DNA from: Bacillus carboniphilus
GTDB taxonomy: Bacteria; Bacillota; Bacilli; Bacillales; JC228
NCBI RefSeq assembly: GCF_039522365.1
Contig: NZ_BAAADJ010000004.1
Coordinates: forward strand, 1 to 64,000
Reading direction: 5' to 3'
Length of the DNA: 64,000 nt
Shown piece after piece: positions 1-9,390 of the stretch; positions within the stretch are counted from its first letter, which is position 1; each line of letters begins with the position of its first letter. The position numbers and the translations under genes are program-made. The notes beneath the pieces are model-generated. The model made no database searches and was not told the DNA's origin. It worked only from the letters and a program-made list of their open reading frames with translations.

Positions 1-101
1 GATTCCGCGTCACCACGGACACCCTTGCGTTAAGCTACTGCTACTTCTGCCTTCACAGTTCGGGACTTGCACCCTATAGATTGCACCCATGCTGGGCGCA
101 C
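1..101 (-). mobile_element. Group II intron (class C type), 5' end only
   Basis: Read on the minus strand, the first 101 bases begin with GTGCGCCC, matching the GUGYG 5' end of group II introns, and continue with the domain I text GGGTGCAAGTCCCGAAC, CTGTGAAGGCAGAAGTAGC and AAGGGTGTCCGTGG. I recognise this from bacterial class C introns such as the Oceanobacillus iheyensis intron. Only the 5' end is inside the window; the reverse transcriptase/maturase gene and 3' end would lie left of position 1. The intron starts directly after the U-tract of a terminator, the typical target of class C introns. Intactness cannot be judged here. Confidence 0.88.
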
Positions 102-141
102 AAAAGAAAAGCCCCATGGAGATATTCTCCACAGGACTTCT
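102..141 (-). terminator. Intrinsic terminator of the phosphodiester glycosidase gene, group II intron target
   Basis: On the minus strand, TGGAGA (131-126) pairs with TCTCCA (122-117) around a 3-nt loop. The stem is extended by weaker G/C pairs and followed by CTTTTCTTTT. It lies just after the stop codon at 146, and the intron begins at its 3' edge. Confidence 0.75.
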
Positions 142-145
142 ATCA

Positions 146-2977
146 TTACAGCTCATCTGGATTGTCTGATTCTGCAGTTGAGTCTTCACCCTCAACTGTT
201 GTATGTTCTTTAGCTTCCACTGGTTGTTCTATGAAAGCAATGGTTTTGTATAAGAACACAGAGAAATCTGCTCTAGTAATGTTTAACCCTGGAGCAAACT
301 TTCCATCTCCGACACCAACGGTAATGCCATTAACGCCTAAGGAGTTAATCGCTTCCCTAGCAAATGTTCCTCCGATATCGGTAAATTGGTCTTCAGTTGC
401 TGGTGGCAACTTGAATGCTCGATATAGGACTGCCGCCATTTCAGCACGAGTTAATTTACCATACGGATCAAAAATTCTTCCATCCTCTTTACCAAAGATA
501 ATGCCTGCATTGGCAACCGCTGCGATTTCTTTATAAGAGCGATGATCGACAGGTACATCTTCAAATCCAGGATCCTGAACATTGTTTGTTGGTAAATTCA
601 TTGCACGCGCAATTAAAATCGCAGCTTGAACACGAGTCATTTCTTGGTGCGGGCCGAAGAAACCTGTTTCAAATCCACTTATTATCCCTCTATTAACCAA
701 AGAACTAATCTCTTTTTCTGCTCTCCAGCCAATACCTGTATCTTTAAAAGTAGCTTCCGCGTAGTCAGTTACGAAAATCGCTTTGATGTCATCGAACATC
801 AGGGTACCTTTTGTCTTCACAGAGCCATCAGTTTGTGCGATATAAACATGCTCTAACTTAATCGGTCCTGGAATGTTTTGTGGAATGTCTGCTTTTACAA
901 AATTCCATCCTGCCCATTTTAGTCCTTTATCCGCTGTAAAGTTAATATTATGAGCTGTCCCATTTCCATCAATAATACGTCCACGTAACCAAGATTGACT
1001 AGAATCTCCGAATACACGCATTCCTATGGCTTGCGGTACACCATCAATCACATATGGCGTTTTTGCTTCTACATAAGCAGCTGAAGTTCCCGTTTGGCCA
1101 ACAAAATTATAGTTTAACTTCACTGCACCTTTACCTTCATATGGGAAGTCCTTGTCAGTACTCATACCAATAGAGGCTTCACCTCTCACGTAGGCCACTT
1201 TCCAGTTGTTAAGGTTTTCCATTGCATCCATTTTTACTATCTTACTAACCGTAACAGGTATTGTTACACTTAAGTTAGCTAATGTAGCTGTAATGGACCC
1301 CTTCGCTTCTGTAGAATTAGCTTTAAATTCCCCTGCAGGAGTAATGGTGCCGATTCCTTCCGTTGCAGTCCACTTCACCAATTTAGGGTCAAAAATAACT
1401 TCACTTCCGTTAGCGTCTAAAGCTTTAACCGTCATTTTTTTCGTTACACCGACACCCAAGTTCAGTTCACTTTTCACCGGTGTTAGCTTCGAAATTTTTT
1501 CAATGACTTCTAAAGGGATCTGAGTTGTTGCATTTTCATACTGAACAGTAATGGAGCCAGTCCCTGCTTTCAGACCTGTAATAACTCCATTTTCATCAGC
1601 TGAAGCAATTCCACCTGAAACAGAGTATTTGAGATTAGTAGAGTCAATATTTAAAGGATTATAGTATTTGTCCAATACATATTGCGTTACAGTTCCAACA
1701 GAGGACCCGACCAATAGTTTTCCTTCTTGCTTTTTAACACTTTTAATAATTGTTGGCTGTCCGATTGGTGCCGTACTTACCACATTCAAAGCAGTAGAAA
1801 CCGCTCGTTCTCTTCCGCCTGATGGAGAGTTTGCCAACGTAACCCATGTATCGCCAAGCTTTCGAACACCTAGAGTTGTTGATCCACCACCATCCAAGTT
1901 AATCGCACGGTCTACCCCAATGGAAACCAAGTATTCCGCAAATTGGCGCATACTCATACCTTCACTGAAACCAGGCTGGCGACCATCAACCGTTACAAGG
2001 TATACTTTTTGACCCGTTGAATCGACTGCTAGCGCGGATCTAGGCTCAATTGCCTTTGCTTTCGTACTGTTCTCATCCATTGTGATGTATACTTGTCCAT
2101 TCTTCACAAGCTGTGGCCCACTCGCCATTATGTATGATGCATCTTTCCAAGCAGTATCAATATCAGCTGTGAATTGAATTCGATCCCCAATTTGTAAGTG
2201 AGATAGTCGATTCATCCACATCTCACCATGAAATGAAACTACAAAACTATTAGAAGGAATGGCAGTATTGGTTGTATCTCCATATCTACGAATCTTTTGA
2301 ATTGTACCCGTAAAAATATCACCAAAATGAACGCCATCTCTTAAGTCTTGATTAGTTTCGACTACAAATTCCATCCCATAAGGATTGGTATTCGTGTATC
2401 CTCCTTCATGGTCAGGCGTATAAATAACAAGTTCATTTTCATTTCGAACCTTATTAACACCTGTTGCAGGTTTGTTGTCTCCATCCCATGCAATACGAAG
2501 ATTCATGTTAAAAAGATCAATCTTCGCTTTTCCATTTGCATCTATTCCAAATGCAATCGGCTCACTCACATAATTCGATTTCCCCGATGCAATAAAACCG
2601 CTATTGATAATCTTGTTATCCTGTGCAATTAAATACATCGGAAGACCCGAACTCATATCAAAAAAAGAACCGTTAATGGCACCTACAACACGGTGACCTT
2701 CATACGAATTCTTATTCGCTTGAACCGTCGTCGTATCTCTCTCACCAAGTTTTTCAGGAACACTTAATTCGAGTTCTGTAAATTGATTGGCTAAATCTAC
2801 TTCTACCACGTTAATCGATTGCTTTTTGTCTTGTTTCACAATAGTTTGATTCTGATAGGTTATACCTGGACCTATCGTAATTTTATTTGCATTTGCCTCG
2901 GCCTGTGGTACATTGCCTACTAAAATTGTACTAAGTAGCATGACAAATATTACAAGCCATTTCCCCATTCGTTGCAA
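146..2977 (-). CDS. SLH-anchored phosphodiester glycosidase (NAGPA family), 943 aa
   Basis: Exported cell-wall protein. An N-terminal signal peptide (hydrophobic stretch after MGKW, ending near QAEA) is followed by a NAGPA-type phosphodiester glycosidase domain at about residues 95-400. The domain shows the typical INLDGGGSTT motif and a downstream RERAVSTALNVV. Two Ig-like (Big_2-type) segments follow (about 405-600), then a beta-sandwich region that could bind carbohydrate (about 600-745), then three SLH motifs (about 745-915) and an acidic tail. Family members cleave GlcNAc-1-phosphodiester linkages, so a role in trimming phosphate-linked wall glycans is inferred. The start is TTG at 2977, set by AAGGAGGAG 8 nt upstream; the ATG three codons later is too far from it. 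Confidence 0.85.
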   Translation of the reverse strand: MQRMGKWLVIFVMLLSTILVGNVPQAEANANKITIGPGITYQNQTIVKQDKKQSINVVEVDLANQFTELELSVPEKLGERDTTTVQANKNSYEGHRVVGAINGSFFDMSSGLPMYLIAQDNKIINSGFIASGKSNYVSEPIAFGIDANGKAKIDLFNMNLRIAWDGDNKPATGVNKVRNENELVIYTPDHEGGYTNTNPYGMEFVVETNQDLRDGVHFGDIFTGTIQKIRRYGDTTNTAIPSNSFVVSFHGEMWMNRLSHLQIGDRIQFTADIDTAWKDASYIMASGPQLVKNGQVYITMDENSTKAKAIEPRSALAVDSTGQKVYLVTVDGRQPGFSEGMSMRQFAEYLVSIGVDRAINLDGGGSTTLGVRKLGDTWVTLANSPSGGRERAVSTALNVVSTAPIGQPTIIKSVKKQEGKLLVGSSVGTVTQYVLDKYYNPLNIDSTNLKYSVSGGIASADENGVITGLKAGTGSITVQYENATTQIPLEVIEKISKLTPVKSELNLGVGVTKKMTVKALDANGSEVIFDPKLVKWTATEGIGTITPAGEFKANSTEAKGSITATLANLSVTIPVTVSKIVKMDAMENLNNWKVAYVRGEASIGMSTDKDFPYEGKGAVKLNYNFVGQTGTSAAYVEAKTPYVIDGVPQAIGMRVFGDSSQSWLRGRIIDGNGTAHNINFTADKGLKWAGWNFVKADIPQNIPGPIKLEHVYIAQTDGSVKTKGTLMFDDIKAIFVTDYAEATFKDTGIGWRAEKEISSLVNRGIISGFETGFFGPHQEMTRVQAAILIARAMNLPTNNVQDPGFEDVPVDHRSYKEIAAVANAGIIFGKEDGRIFDPYGKLTRAEMAAVLYRAFKLPPATEDQFTDIGGTFAREAINSLGVNGITVGVGDGKFAPGLNITRADFSVFLYKTIAFIEQPVEAKEHTTVEGEDSTAESDNPDEL

Positions 2978-3115
2978 AGCTGTCTCCTCCTTGTTGATTT
3001 TTGTATATACTTGTCATATATAGACGAATCTTAACAGAAAAGGTTTCCAGATTCTATCAATCTTTTAGACTAAAACCCCTGTTGGAAACATTTACATAAT
3101 CATCTGGACCAAATA

Positions 3116-3152
3116 AAAAAGACTAGCAACAGAAAGTTACTAGTCCTTAAAT
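3116..3152 (-). terminator. Intrinsic terminator of the polymerase/ligase gene
   Basis: Minus-strand hairpin GACTAGTAAC / GTTGCTAGTC with a short loop, followed by TTTTTTATTT. It lies about 10 nt past the stop codon at 3162. Confidence 0.85.
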
Positions 3153-3161
3153 TGAGTTAAG

Positions 3162-4613
3162 TTACTTATGATTTATTTTATAGAGATTGTATTTCGATGC
3201 ATATACACCAAAGACTACGAAGTAGAAGAACGTAAATAGTTTTAGCTCCCAAATGTTATAATACATGGCCATTGCTGCTGTAGAGAACCAAAGCGCAACC
3301 ATGAAATAAGAGAATCGTGGATCGTCTTCCTTTCTTCGTTTCCAGAAGATCCATAGCATTCCTAGAAGGAATATGGCGAATAATACAACCCCAACTGCTC
3401 CAGTTTCCGTAATAACTCCAATGTATTGGTTATCCGTGTAAATATTAAATCCGTAATAAGATGCGTCTGGGATATCATAATCCTTATAGATAGGAGAACC
3501 GTAAGATAGAGTTGCTGAATCTCCAAATGTAGCAAATCCAGTTCCGATTACTGGATGGTCAAGGAAGATTTCAAAGCCTTTTTTAATGTAAAAAACTCTA
3601 CCTGTTTCTATCAATTTTTTTCTAGTTTCTTCATCGAATGTATCCTGCAGTCGGTCTGCTAATCCTCCAGCACCTTTTCCAGTTCCGTCTGTTAATACGT
3701 TATTCACATATTCTGTCCCAAAAGTTACTGGTAAATAAACAAGTAAATAAGCTGCAATTGTTGCTAGTATCATGGGTTTAATAACTTTCCAGTGCTTTGT
3801 GAGAATTAGATAGAAAGCAAAACCAATGACTAGAGCAATAAATGTTCCACGAGAGAAAGTTAAAATGTTAACTCCTAGGAAAAGAACTAATAAGACATAA
3901 AGTACTTTCTTTTGAGCTCCCACTACCTTTGGCAATATAAAAAGAACAAGTAGAACTGTAATCGAAAGATAAATCGCCAACGTATTGGGGTTATTAGGTA
4001 ACCCATAAATTCTCATAAAGTTCGTTAAGGAAAGTGGCGCTTCACTCCAAGTTTGAGGGATCAGCCATGTCCGCAGAGATACTTTTTCAATGATCCCCTG
4101 TAAACAAATGACCGTCGCTGTTAAAATATTGACCCAAGCGAATCGAACAAAATCCTCTGGTTTCAAGTTCATACGAGAAACCACATAATAAAGCAGATAC
4201 ATAATGAGATATGTTCTGATTTGGAAAATAACCGCTGTGATTGAAGCTCCAGTTATAACTCCACTAACTGCCCCAACAATTAAAAATGCAAAAAAGGCAA
4301 GCTCAAATGGATGGAACCTAAACCACGACTTTACTTCACCTTTTGTATCCCAAAGAACTTTTAAAACAAGGACAAAGGTAAGTATATCCCCTGTTAATGT
4401 AAATCCACTATTCATTTCGACTAGGAATGTGCGGATTGGGATATAAAGTGCCATAAGAAGTAGAGCTTCTTTCGGCCGAACCCAAGCTAAGATTGCAGCT
4501 AACGCGCTAATAACCACTAAAGTAATCGTTGTTGGTAAAAATACAGCTACCGAAATCACTAATATTGCAATAAAGTAAAACCAATAATTATGTAGACTAA
4601 AGTTATATGACAT
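3162..4613 (-). CDS. O-antigen ligase / Wzy-type polysaccharide polymerase, 483 aa
   Basis: Polytopic membrane protein with about 10-12 hydrophobic segments spread over its length and one large extracytoplasmic loop (about residues 300-400, containing GTGFATFGDSATL) before the last segments. A TFSRGTFIA motif lies in the middle. This layout fits the Wzy_C / O-antigen ligase family, which polymerises or transfers lipid-linked oligosaccharides outside the membrane. With flippases and glycosyltransferases nearby, it probably acts on a cell-wall polysaccharide. Start ATG at 4613, preceded by AAAGG; its own terminator follows. Polymerase and ligase cannot be told apart from sequence alone. Confidence 0.8.
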   Translation of the reverse strand: MSYNFSLHNYWFYFIAILVISVAVFLPTTITLVVISALAAILAWVRPKEALLLMALYIPIRTFLVEMNSGFTLTGDILTFVLVLKVLWDTKGEVKSWFRFHPFELAFFAFLIVGAVSGVITGASITAVIFQIRTYLIMYLLYYVVSRMNLKPEDFVRFAWVNILTATVICLQGIIEKVSLRTWLIPQTWSEAPLSLTNFMRIYGLPNNPNTLAIYLSITVLLVLFILPKVVGAQKKVLYVLLVLFLGVNILTFSRGTFIALVIGFAFYLILTKHWKVIKPMILATIAAYLLVYLPVTFGTEYVNNVLTDGTGKGAGGLADRLQDTFDEETRKKLIETGRVFYIKKGFEIFLDHPVIGTGFATFGDSATLSYGSPIYKDYDIPDASYYGFNIYTDNQYIGVITETGAVGVVLFAIFLLGMLWIFWKRRKEDDPRFSYFMVALWFSTAAMAMYYNIWELKLFTFFYFVVFGVYASKYNLYKINHK

Positions 4614-4993
4614 ATTCCAAACCCTTTCAAAACAGGATATTATCTATTTTAATGGAGCTAGAGGTGTCCCCCATAATTCCTTACCTTATAATATAAACGA
4701 TATGAATTATGTCGTAAAGCATCGAATGGATCTTACTTAGTTTCCATATATTTGTCGCAAAATAATCCTTTTACAAATAAAAAGTATCTTAGACAGCCAT
4801 GCTAATAAAAGGTATTATTCTCCATATACTTCCTATTTGTATGAAATACACCATTCTATAATAAATTGATACAAAACAGACGCATGTTCTCATAGTATTG
4901 AAAGACGAAATAGGTTATCATAGACTTAACGTGTGTATACGTTGCAAGATACATGACTATGGTCGAAATTCCGAAGTGATTGAGGGGTTTGAT
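4614..4993. other. Divergent intergenic region with promoters of both flanking genes
   Basis: AT-rich stretch between the minus-strand polymerase and the plus-strand glycosyltransferase. I see no ORF with a convincing ribosome binding site. The open frame from TTG at 4898 is judged to be leader, because a well-placed AGGGG precedes the TTG at 4994. No clear operator or RNA fold was found. Confidence 0.4.
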
Positions 4994-6049
4994 TTGGATA
5001 AAATACTTTATTTATTAAATTACCCTGGAATGGGCGGAACTGAAAAATACGTGGTAGACCTCATACATTCACTGGGACCTGAGAAATGCGTCTTTGTATA
5101 TTCCGAAGAAGGTCTTGGCTTACAGACGATCAAAGACACCGGTGTACCGACCTACCAATTATCGATGAGAGGTCCATTTGACCTCCAGGCAGCATTGAAA
5201 CTTAAAAAGATTATAAAAGATGAAAATATAAAAACCGTACATACACAGTTTTTGCGTGAAAACTATGTCGCATTACTTGCTAAGCTTCTTGGAGCCGATA
5301 TCCGAGTGATTTGGACATACCATGTAGATGTCCCGATGAACTTATTTGTCAGGCAAGGGAATTACCTTGTAACCAAGTTGAATCACCGTGTTATTGCAGT
5401 ATCCAACTTTATGTTCCAACAGCTCGTCAAAAAAGGAATCCCAGAAAAGAAAGTAAAGCTAATCTACAACGGCGTGGAAGAACCAGAGCTCCTCCCTAGT
5501 CCTAATCCTAATGAAGAATTAAAAATTTCTATTATAGGGCGTCTTCGAGAAGAAAAAGGGCATGACTTTCTTCTTAAAAGCTTGGCTAAACTAGACAAGC
5601 AGTATCCAGAGCTTCCGTGGATTTGCAATATTTTTGGAGATGGTCCTCTTGAAAATGAACTTCATTCCCTAGTGAAAAAATTAGGGCTAGAATCAAGAGT
5701 AAACATCAAAGGGTTTACGAATAACAAGGAAGAAATTTATTCACAAACTGACATTGTTGTGATTCCTTCAAGCAATGAGGCATTATCCTATGTTGCCATT
5801 GAGGCATTGTCCTATTCTAAAGTCGTGATCGCATCGAATGTTGGTGGTCTTCCTGAGATTGTTAAAGACGGCGAAACAGGAATATTGGTTGAGTACGGGG
5901 ACGTTGAGAGTCTTACAACAAAACTAAAAAAGATCCTAACTGACCAAGAGCTATACCAATCTCTTGCGAAGAATGGAAATGCATTTTTCAAAGAGAAATT
6001 TACACTTACAAAGATGATTAAAGATACAATATCTTGTTATAAAGAATAA
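4994..6049 (+). CDS. Glycosyltransferase family 4 protein, 351 aa
   Basis: Retaining GT-B glycosyltransferase of the GT4 type. The N-terminal half opens with the acceptor-side motif NYPGMGGTEKYV, and the C-terminal half has IIGRLREEKGHDFLL and the E-x7-E nucleotide-sugar motif region SSNEALSYVAIEAL followed by ASNVGGLPEIV. It likely adds a sugar to a lipid-linked wall polysaccharide at the inner membrane face. The open frame extends to 4898, but TTG at 4994 has TGAGGGG 6 nt upstream and begins exactly where family homology should, so I use it. A terminator follows. Donor and acceptor are unknown. Confidence 0.85.
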   Translation: MDKILYLLNYPGMGGTEKYVVDLIHSLGPEKCVFVYSEEGLGLQTIKDTGVPTYQLSMRGPFDLQAALKLKKIIKDENIKTVHTQFLRENYVALLAKLLGADIRVIWTYHVDVPMNLFVRQGNYLVTKLNHRVIAVSNFMFQQLVKKGIPEKKVKLIYNGVEEPELLPSPNPNEELKISIIGRLREEKGHDFLLKSLAKLDKQYPELPWICNIFGDGPLENELHSLVKKLGLESRVNIKGFTNNKEEIYSQTDIVVIPSSNEALSYVAIEALSYSKVVIASNVGGLPEIVKDGETGILVEYGDVESLTTKLKKILTDQELYQSLAKNGNAFFKEKFTLTKMIKDTISCYKE

Positions 6050-6051
6050 CG

Positions 6052-6092
6052 AAAAACACCGAGGTCCAGAAGAAACCGTCGGTGTTTTTTTA
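6052..6092 (+). terminator. Intrinsic terminator of the GT4 gene
   Basis: AACACCGA pairs with TCGGTGTT across a 17-nt internal part and is followed by seven or more T residues. Confidence 0.85.
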
Positions 6093-6149
6093 TATGCTGT
6101 TTTTGGTAAACTATTTTTGCTTAAGGCAATAGTTTAATCTTTAAACTAA

Positions 6150-6245
6150 GTACGTTGATTTCCGTTGCAGGTGCTTGCTTTCCGCGGGCGGTCCGGGAGC
6201 CTCCTCCCGCAGGAGTCAAGCACCTTCCACTCCAATCAACTGCAG
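6150..6245. repeat. Palindromic intergenic repeat of a type common in Bacillaceae
   Basis: Nested inverted repeat: GTTGATT (6154) pairs with AATCAAC (ends 6240), GGTGCTTG with CAAGCACC, and GCGGG with CCCGC. The text CTTTCCGCGGGCGGTCCGG and GGAGCCTCCTCCCGCAGG matches, from memory, a dispersed intergenic element in Bacillus genomes. It lies in the gap between two convergent genes and encodes nothing. Only one copy is present here, so its dispersed nature is inferred. Confidence 0.65.
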
Positions 6246-6300
6246 TTGAACTAAAAGTGCAATGATGAACAACAATTTTTCCGAAAGTTTCCAATATATA

Positions 6301-7743
6301 TTACCCTCGCGCTCTAGAGCCAGGCATTTTATTTAGGATGAACTGAAGTTGTTTATCTTTTATTAGGAATAGGATTAAGAAGTAAAAGACAACGCCAATT
6401 GTCACCTTTAGAAGGATCGACCAGAATAATGGAAGTATAATTAGTAAATCAACCCCAAAAATTAACGCCCCCATTAACAGCGCAATAGCCAGATATTTGA
6501 TTACTGATTCTTTCACCATCTGTTTAAATGGGAAGACCTTCCTTAAGAACCAAATCTGAATCAGTAATATAATACCTTCAGTTGAAACAGTCGCAATCGC
6601 TGCTCCTACCGCCCCGTAGAACGGAATAAGAGCGAAGTTCAAAATAACATTCAATATTGCCCCAAATACAATCGGTATCGTATATTCCTTATTCATTTCC
6701 ATCGGAACTAAATACCAAGAACCGAAAATAACTCCTAGAGATTTAAAAATGATAATGGGAGCCATGACGATAGCAACCCAAATACTCGGTGCGAAGTCTG
6801 GACCTAGAAACCAAACGATAAAGTCTTCAGAAATTGTAATTAACCCGATTGCTAACGGAAAAACCAAAAGGAAATTGATGGTTAGTCCTCTCTTTATCAC
6901 ATCGTGAAGCTTGTCCATCTGATTATTGGCTATTAGTGATGAAGTTCTTGGCAACATCACGATCCCTGTCACATAAAGCAACTGAGTAATCATGTACACA
7001 ATTTTATAGGATTGCTCATAATAACCAACCTGATCTACAGTGGATAAGGTACCAAGCATGGTTTTGTCTAGTACAGAGTAAATCATCGCTGAGAAAGCTG
7101 GTATAAATAGAAGGAACATTTTATACAGGTGCTCTCTTACTCTTGCCCATGTTGAAATCATTTTAAAGGAAACAAATTGACCCAATTTATAGAACAAGAA
7201 TAGGTTACCGACGACAACAGAAATCCCCATAATAAAAGTATACAGCCACACATCGTTGCTATCTTTAACGAAAATAAACACACTTCCAAAGCCGAGGAGC
7301 TTGATAGAAATATTCCGTGTTACAACCTTCTTAAACTGCTCGAGCCCTTGGTATAGCCAGGTAATATCAAAAAATGCTCCAATCAAATGAAGGCCTTGTA
7401 GATAGAACACAATACTTCCATCAAACATGGTCATCACACTGATCCAATAGAGGACAGCTGCAACTAACAGTAAACTAAATCGAATCCAAAAAATCTCGCT
7501 AAAATCCCGATTCAACCGCTCTGAGTCTTCCTTTACCTTCGCAATCTCCCGAGCTGCATAAAGATTCGAACCAAGCAGGAATATGTTAATAAGTAAGGTT
7601 ACAATCGAAAAGCTATATCCATAAAGTCCGACCCCGTCTGGTCCTAACACACGCGATATATAAGGAATTGTCAAAAACGGTAAGCCGATCAACACAAATT
7701 GTTGTAGCAGTACGTAAAACAAATTCTTCTTTAACGAACTCAT
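6301..7743 (-). CDS. Oligosaccharide flippase (Wzx/RfbX type, MOP superfamily), 480 aa
   Basis: Integral membrane protein with about 14 hydrophobic segments along the whole chain and the N-terminal signature FVLIGLPFLTIPYISRVLG-x-DGVG-x-YGYSFS, typical of polysaccharide biosynthesis flippases. Length fits the family. Its expected role is to move an undecaprenyl-linked oligosaccharide repeat across the membrane for polymerisation, matching the Wzy-like protein encoded at 3162-4613. Start ATG at 7743 with GAGGTGG upstream. Confidence 0.88.
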   Translation of the reverse strand: MSSLKKNLFYVLLQQFVLIGLPFLTIPYISRVLGPDGVGLYGYSFSIVTLLINIFLLGSNLYAAREIAKVKEDSERLNRDFSEIFWIRFSLLLVAAVLYWISVMTMFDGSIVFYLQGLHLIGAFFDITWLYQGLEQFKKVVTRNISIKLLGFGSVFIFVKDSNDVWLYTFIMGISVVVGNLFLFYKLGQFVSFKMISTWARVREHLYKMFLLFIPAFSAMIYSVLDKTMLGTLSTVDQVGYYEQSYKIVYMITQLLYVTGIVMLPRTSSLIANNQMDKLHDVIKRGLTINFLLVFPLAIGLITISEDFIVWFLGPDFAPSIWVAIVMAPIIIFKSLGVIFGSWYLVPMEMNKEYTIPIVFGAILNVILNFALIPFYGAVGAAIATVSTEGIILLIQIWFLRKVFPFKQMVKESVIKYLAIALLMGALIFGVDLLIILPLFWSILLKVTIGVVFYFLILFLIKDKQLQFILNKMPGSRARG

Positions 7744-7965
7744 ATTGTTCCACCTCTTAGACAGGTAACTTTCATCACTTGAAATTTATTGAACTCTACT
7801 TATTTTTCTACCTGTTTTATTATCATAAATGCTAAGACTGACTGCTTTTAATAATAGCAGACAAATTTTAGAGACTCCACTAAGATTTTTTAATTCTGGA
7901 TGGATAGATGGACCCTAGCCTCCGATATAGTAAGAGAATATCTTTTCTGGAAGAGGTTATATATC

Positions 7966-9348
7966 ATGAAGCATTTCAATCGTATTTTACCACCACTATT
8001 TTTACTGACTTTATTATTCTCTCAAGTCACTCATGCATTTGCAGAACCGATTGACGAAGTTCGGGAGATTATTGAAAACTACTACATTAAAGAAGTTCCA
8101 GACTCTATATTAAATCAGCCTACTATTCAGGATATAACGAGTCACTTGGATCCTTATTCGACTTATATGACCAAACTGGAATATGAAAGTTTTACTCAAG
8201 CTATTGAACAGGAATTAGTTGGAATTGGTATCGTCATTGAAGAACATGATTTAGGTATTATGGTCCTTCAAACTTTAGAAGGTGGACCGGCTAACCTGGC
8301 AGGAATCCAGGCAGGGGATATCATTATCGGAGTAGACGATTATAATCTCGAAGGGGTGTCTCTCCAAACAGCTATTTCTTACATAACTGGTGAAGAAAAT
8401 ACTTCACTAAGACTTACTTATATTGAAAAGGCAACGGGTACAACTAAATCGATCACGGTTGAACGGAAAAAAATCAGTTTACCTAATGTGGAATCTAAAA
8501 TGTTAGGCGGAAACATTGGATACATTCGCCTAAATAGTTTCTCATTAGATGCAGTTGAACAAATTCAAAGTGCCATTCAATCCCTTCAAAATCCAAAAGG
8601 TTTTATTTTTGACTTAAGAAATAATGGTGGGGGGTATGTCTCATCAGCTCAGAATATTATTGGTCTATTCCCAAATGCTCAATACGCATTTCAACTCCGT
8701 GAACGTGTAGGAGATTCTTTACTCTATCAAGCAATTAAACAAGAAACAGTCTTTACAAAACCGGTTCATATTTTAGTAAATCAAAATAGTGCAAGTGCAT
8801 CAGAAATGGTCTCGGCTTCTATAAAAGAACAAACAGAAAGTACTATTTACGGACAGACGACATATGGCAAGGGTTCTATGCAATCTCTTTTTCTATTAAG
8901 TGATGAAAGTGTGTTTAAGCTAACAACGGCTCGATTCTTTTCTCCTTCAGGTGCAGAAATTGATCAGGTTGGTGTTACACCGGATATTATAACAGAAGAG
9001 GGAAAAGAGCTCGTTCAATCTCATAAAGATATGCTACTAAATAATTATAGTCATTATAAAAAGCTGCCAACTTTAGCTAATGTTCCAGTCGACAAGACCT
9101 TTACTATAAAAATGAATACCCAGATGAATTGGGAAGGTGCCACATCAAAGAATATAGAGCTCATTCACTTAACCGGTGATGCGGTGGAAACGAACTTAAC
9201 CATTGTAGATTCTAAAACTGTAAAACTCACTTCTGTTAAGCCACTACTTTCTAAAGAAAAATACATGCTCATTATTCATCCAGAGTGGAGCAGTAAAACA
9301 AACAGGGCCATGGAGACAGGAACCCTTTTAGAAGTCAATGTTGAATAA
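7966..9348 (+). CDS. S41 family C-terminal processing peptidase (CtpA-like), exported, 460 aa
   Basis: Signal peptide (hydrophobic run LPPLFLLTLLFS, cleavage near HAFA), N-terminal helical part, PDZ domain (about residues 65-150) and S41 protease core. The catalytic pair is recognisable: Ser277 in NSASASE and Lys302 in YGKGSMQ, 25 residues apart as in Prc/CtpB. A C-terminal Ig-like segment (about residues 375-460) is extra to the minimal family. The frame is open from 7900, but ATG at 7966 has GGAAGAGG upstream and gives an intact signal peptide. Substrate unknown; processing of wall or exported proteins is inferred. Confidence 0.88.
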   Translation: MKHFNRILPPLFLLTLLFSQVTHAFAEPIDEVREIIENYYIKEVPDSILNQPTIQDITSHLDPYSTYMTKLEYESFTQAIEQELVGIGIVIEEHDLGIMVLQTLEGGPANLAGIQAGDIIIGVDDYNLEGVSLQTAISYITGEENTSLRLTYIEKATGTTKSITVERKKISLPNVESKMLGGNIGYIRLNSFSLDAVEQIQSAIQSLQNPKGFIFDLRNNGGGYVSSAQNIIGLFPNAQYAFQLRERVGDSLLYQAIKQETVFTKPVHILVNQNSASASEMVSASIKEQTESTIYGQTTYGKGSMQSLFLLSDESVFKLTTARFFSPSGAEIDQVGVTPDIITEEGKELVQSHKDMLLNNYSHYKKLPTLANVPVDKTFTIKMNTQMNWEGATSKNIELIHLTGDAVETNLTIVDSKTVKLTSVKPLLSKEKYMLIIHPEWSSKTNRAMETGTLLEVNVE

Positions 9349-9351
9349 AAA

Positions 9352-9390
9352 AATAAAGGCACATCGAAACTTCGATGCGCCTTTTTCTTA
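9352..9390. terminator. Bidirectional terminator between convergent genes
   Basis: AAGGCACATCGAA pairs with TTCGATGCGCCTT with one mismatch; A-run before and T-run after, so it serves the S41 gene and the convergent beta-propeller gene. Confidence 0.85.

Noticed and set aside
1-195. 61-aa minus-strand frame at the left edge
   Set aside because: It spans the gene end, terminator and intron 5' end; explained by those.
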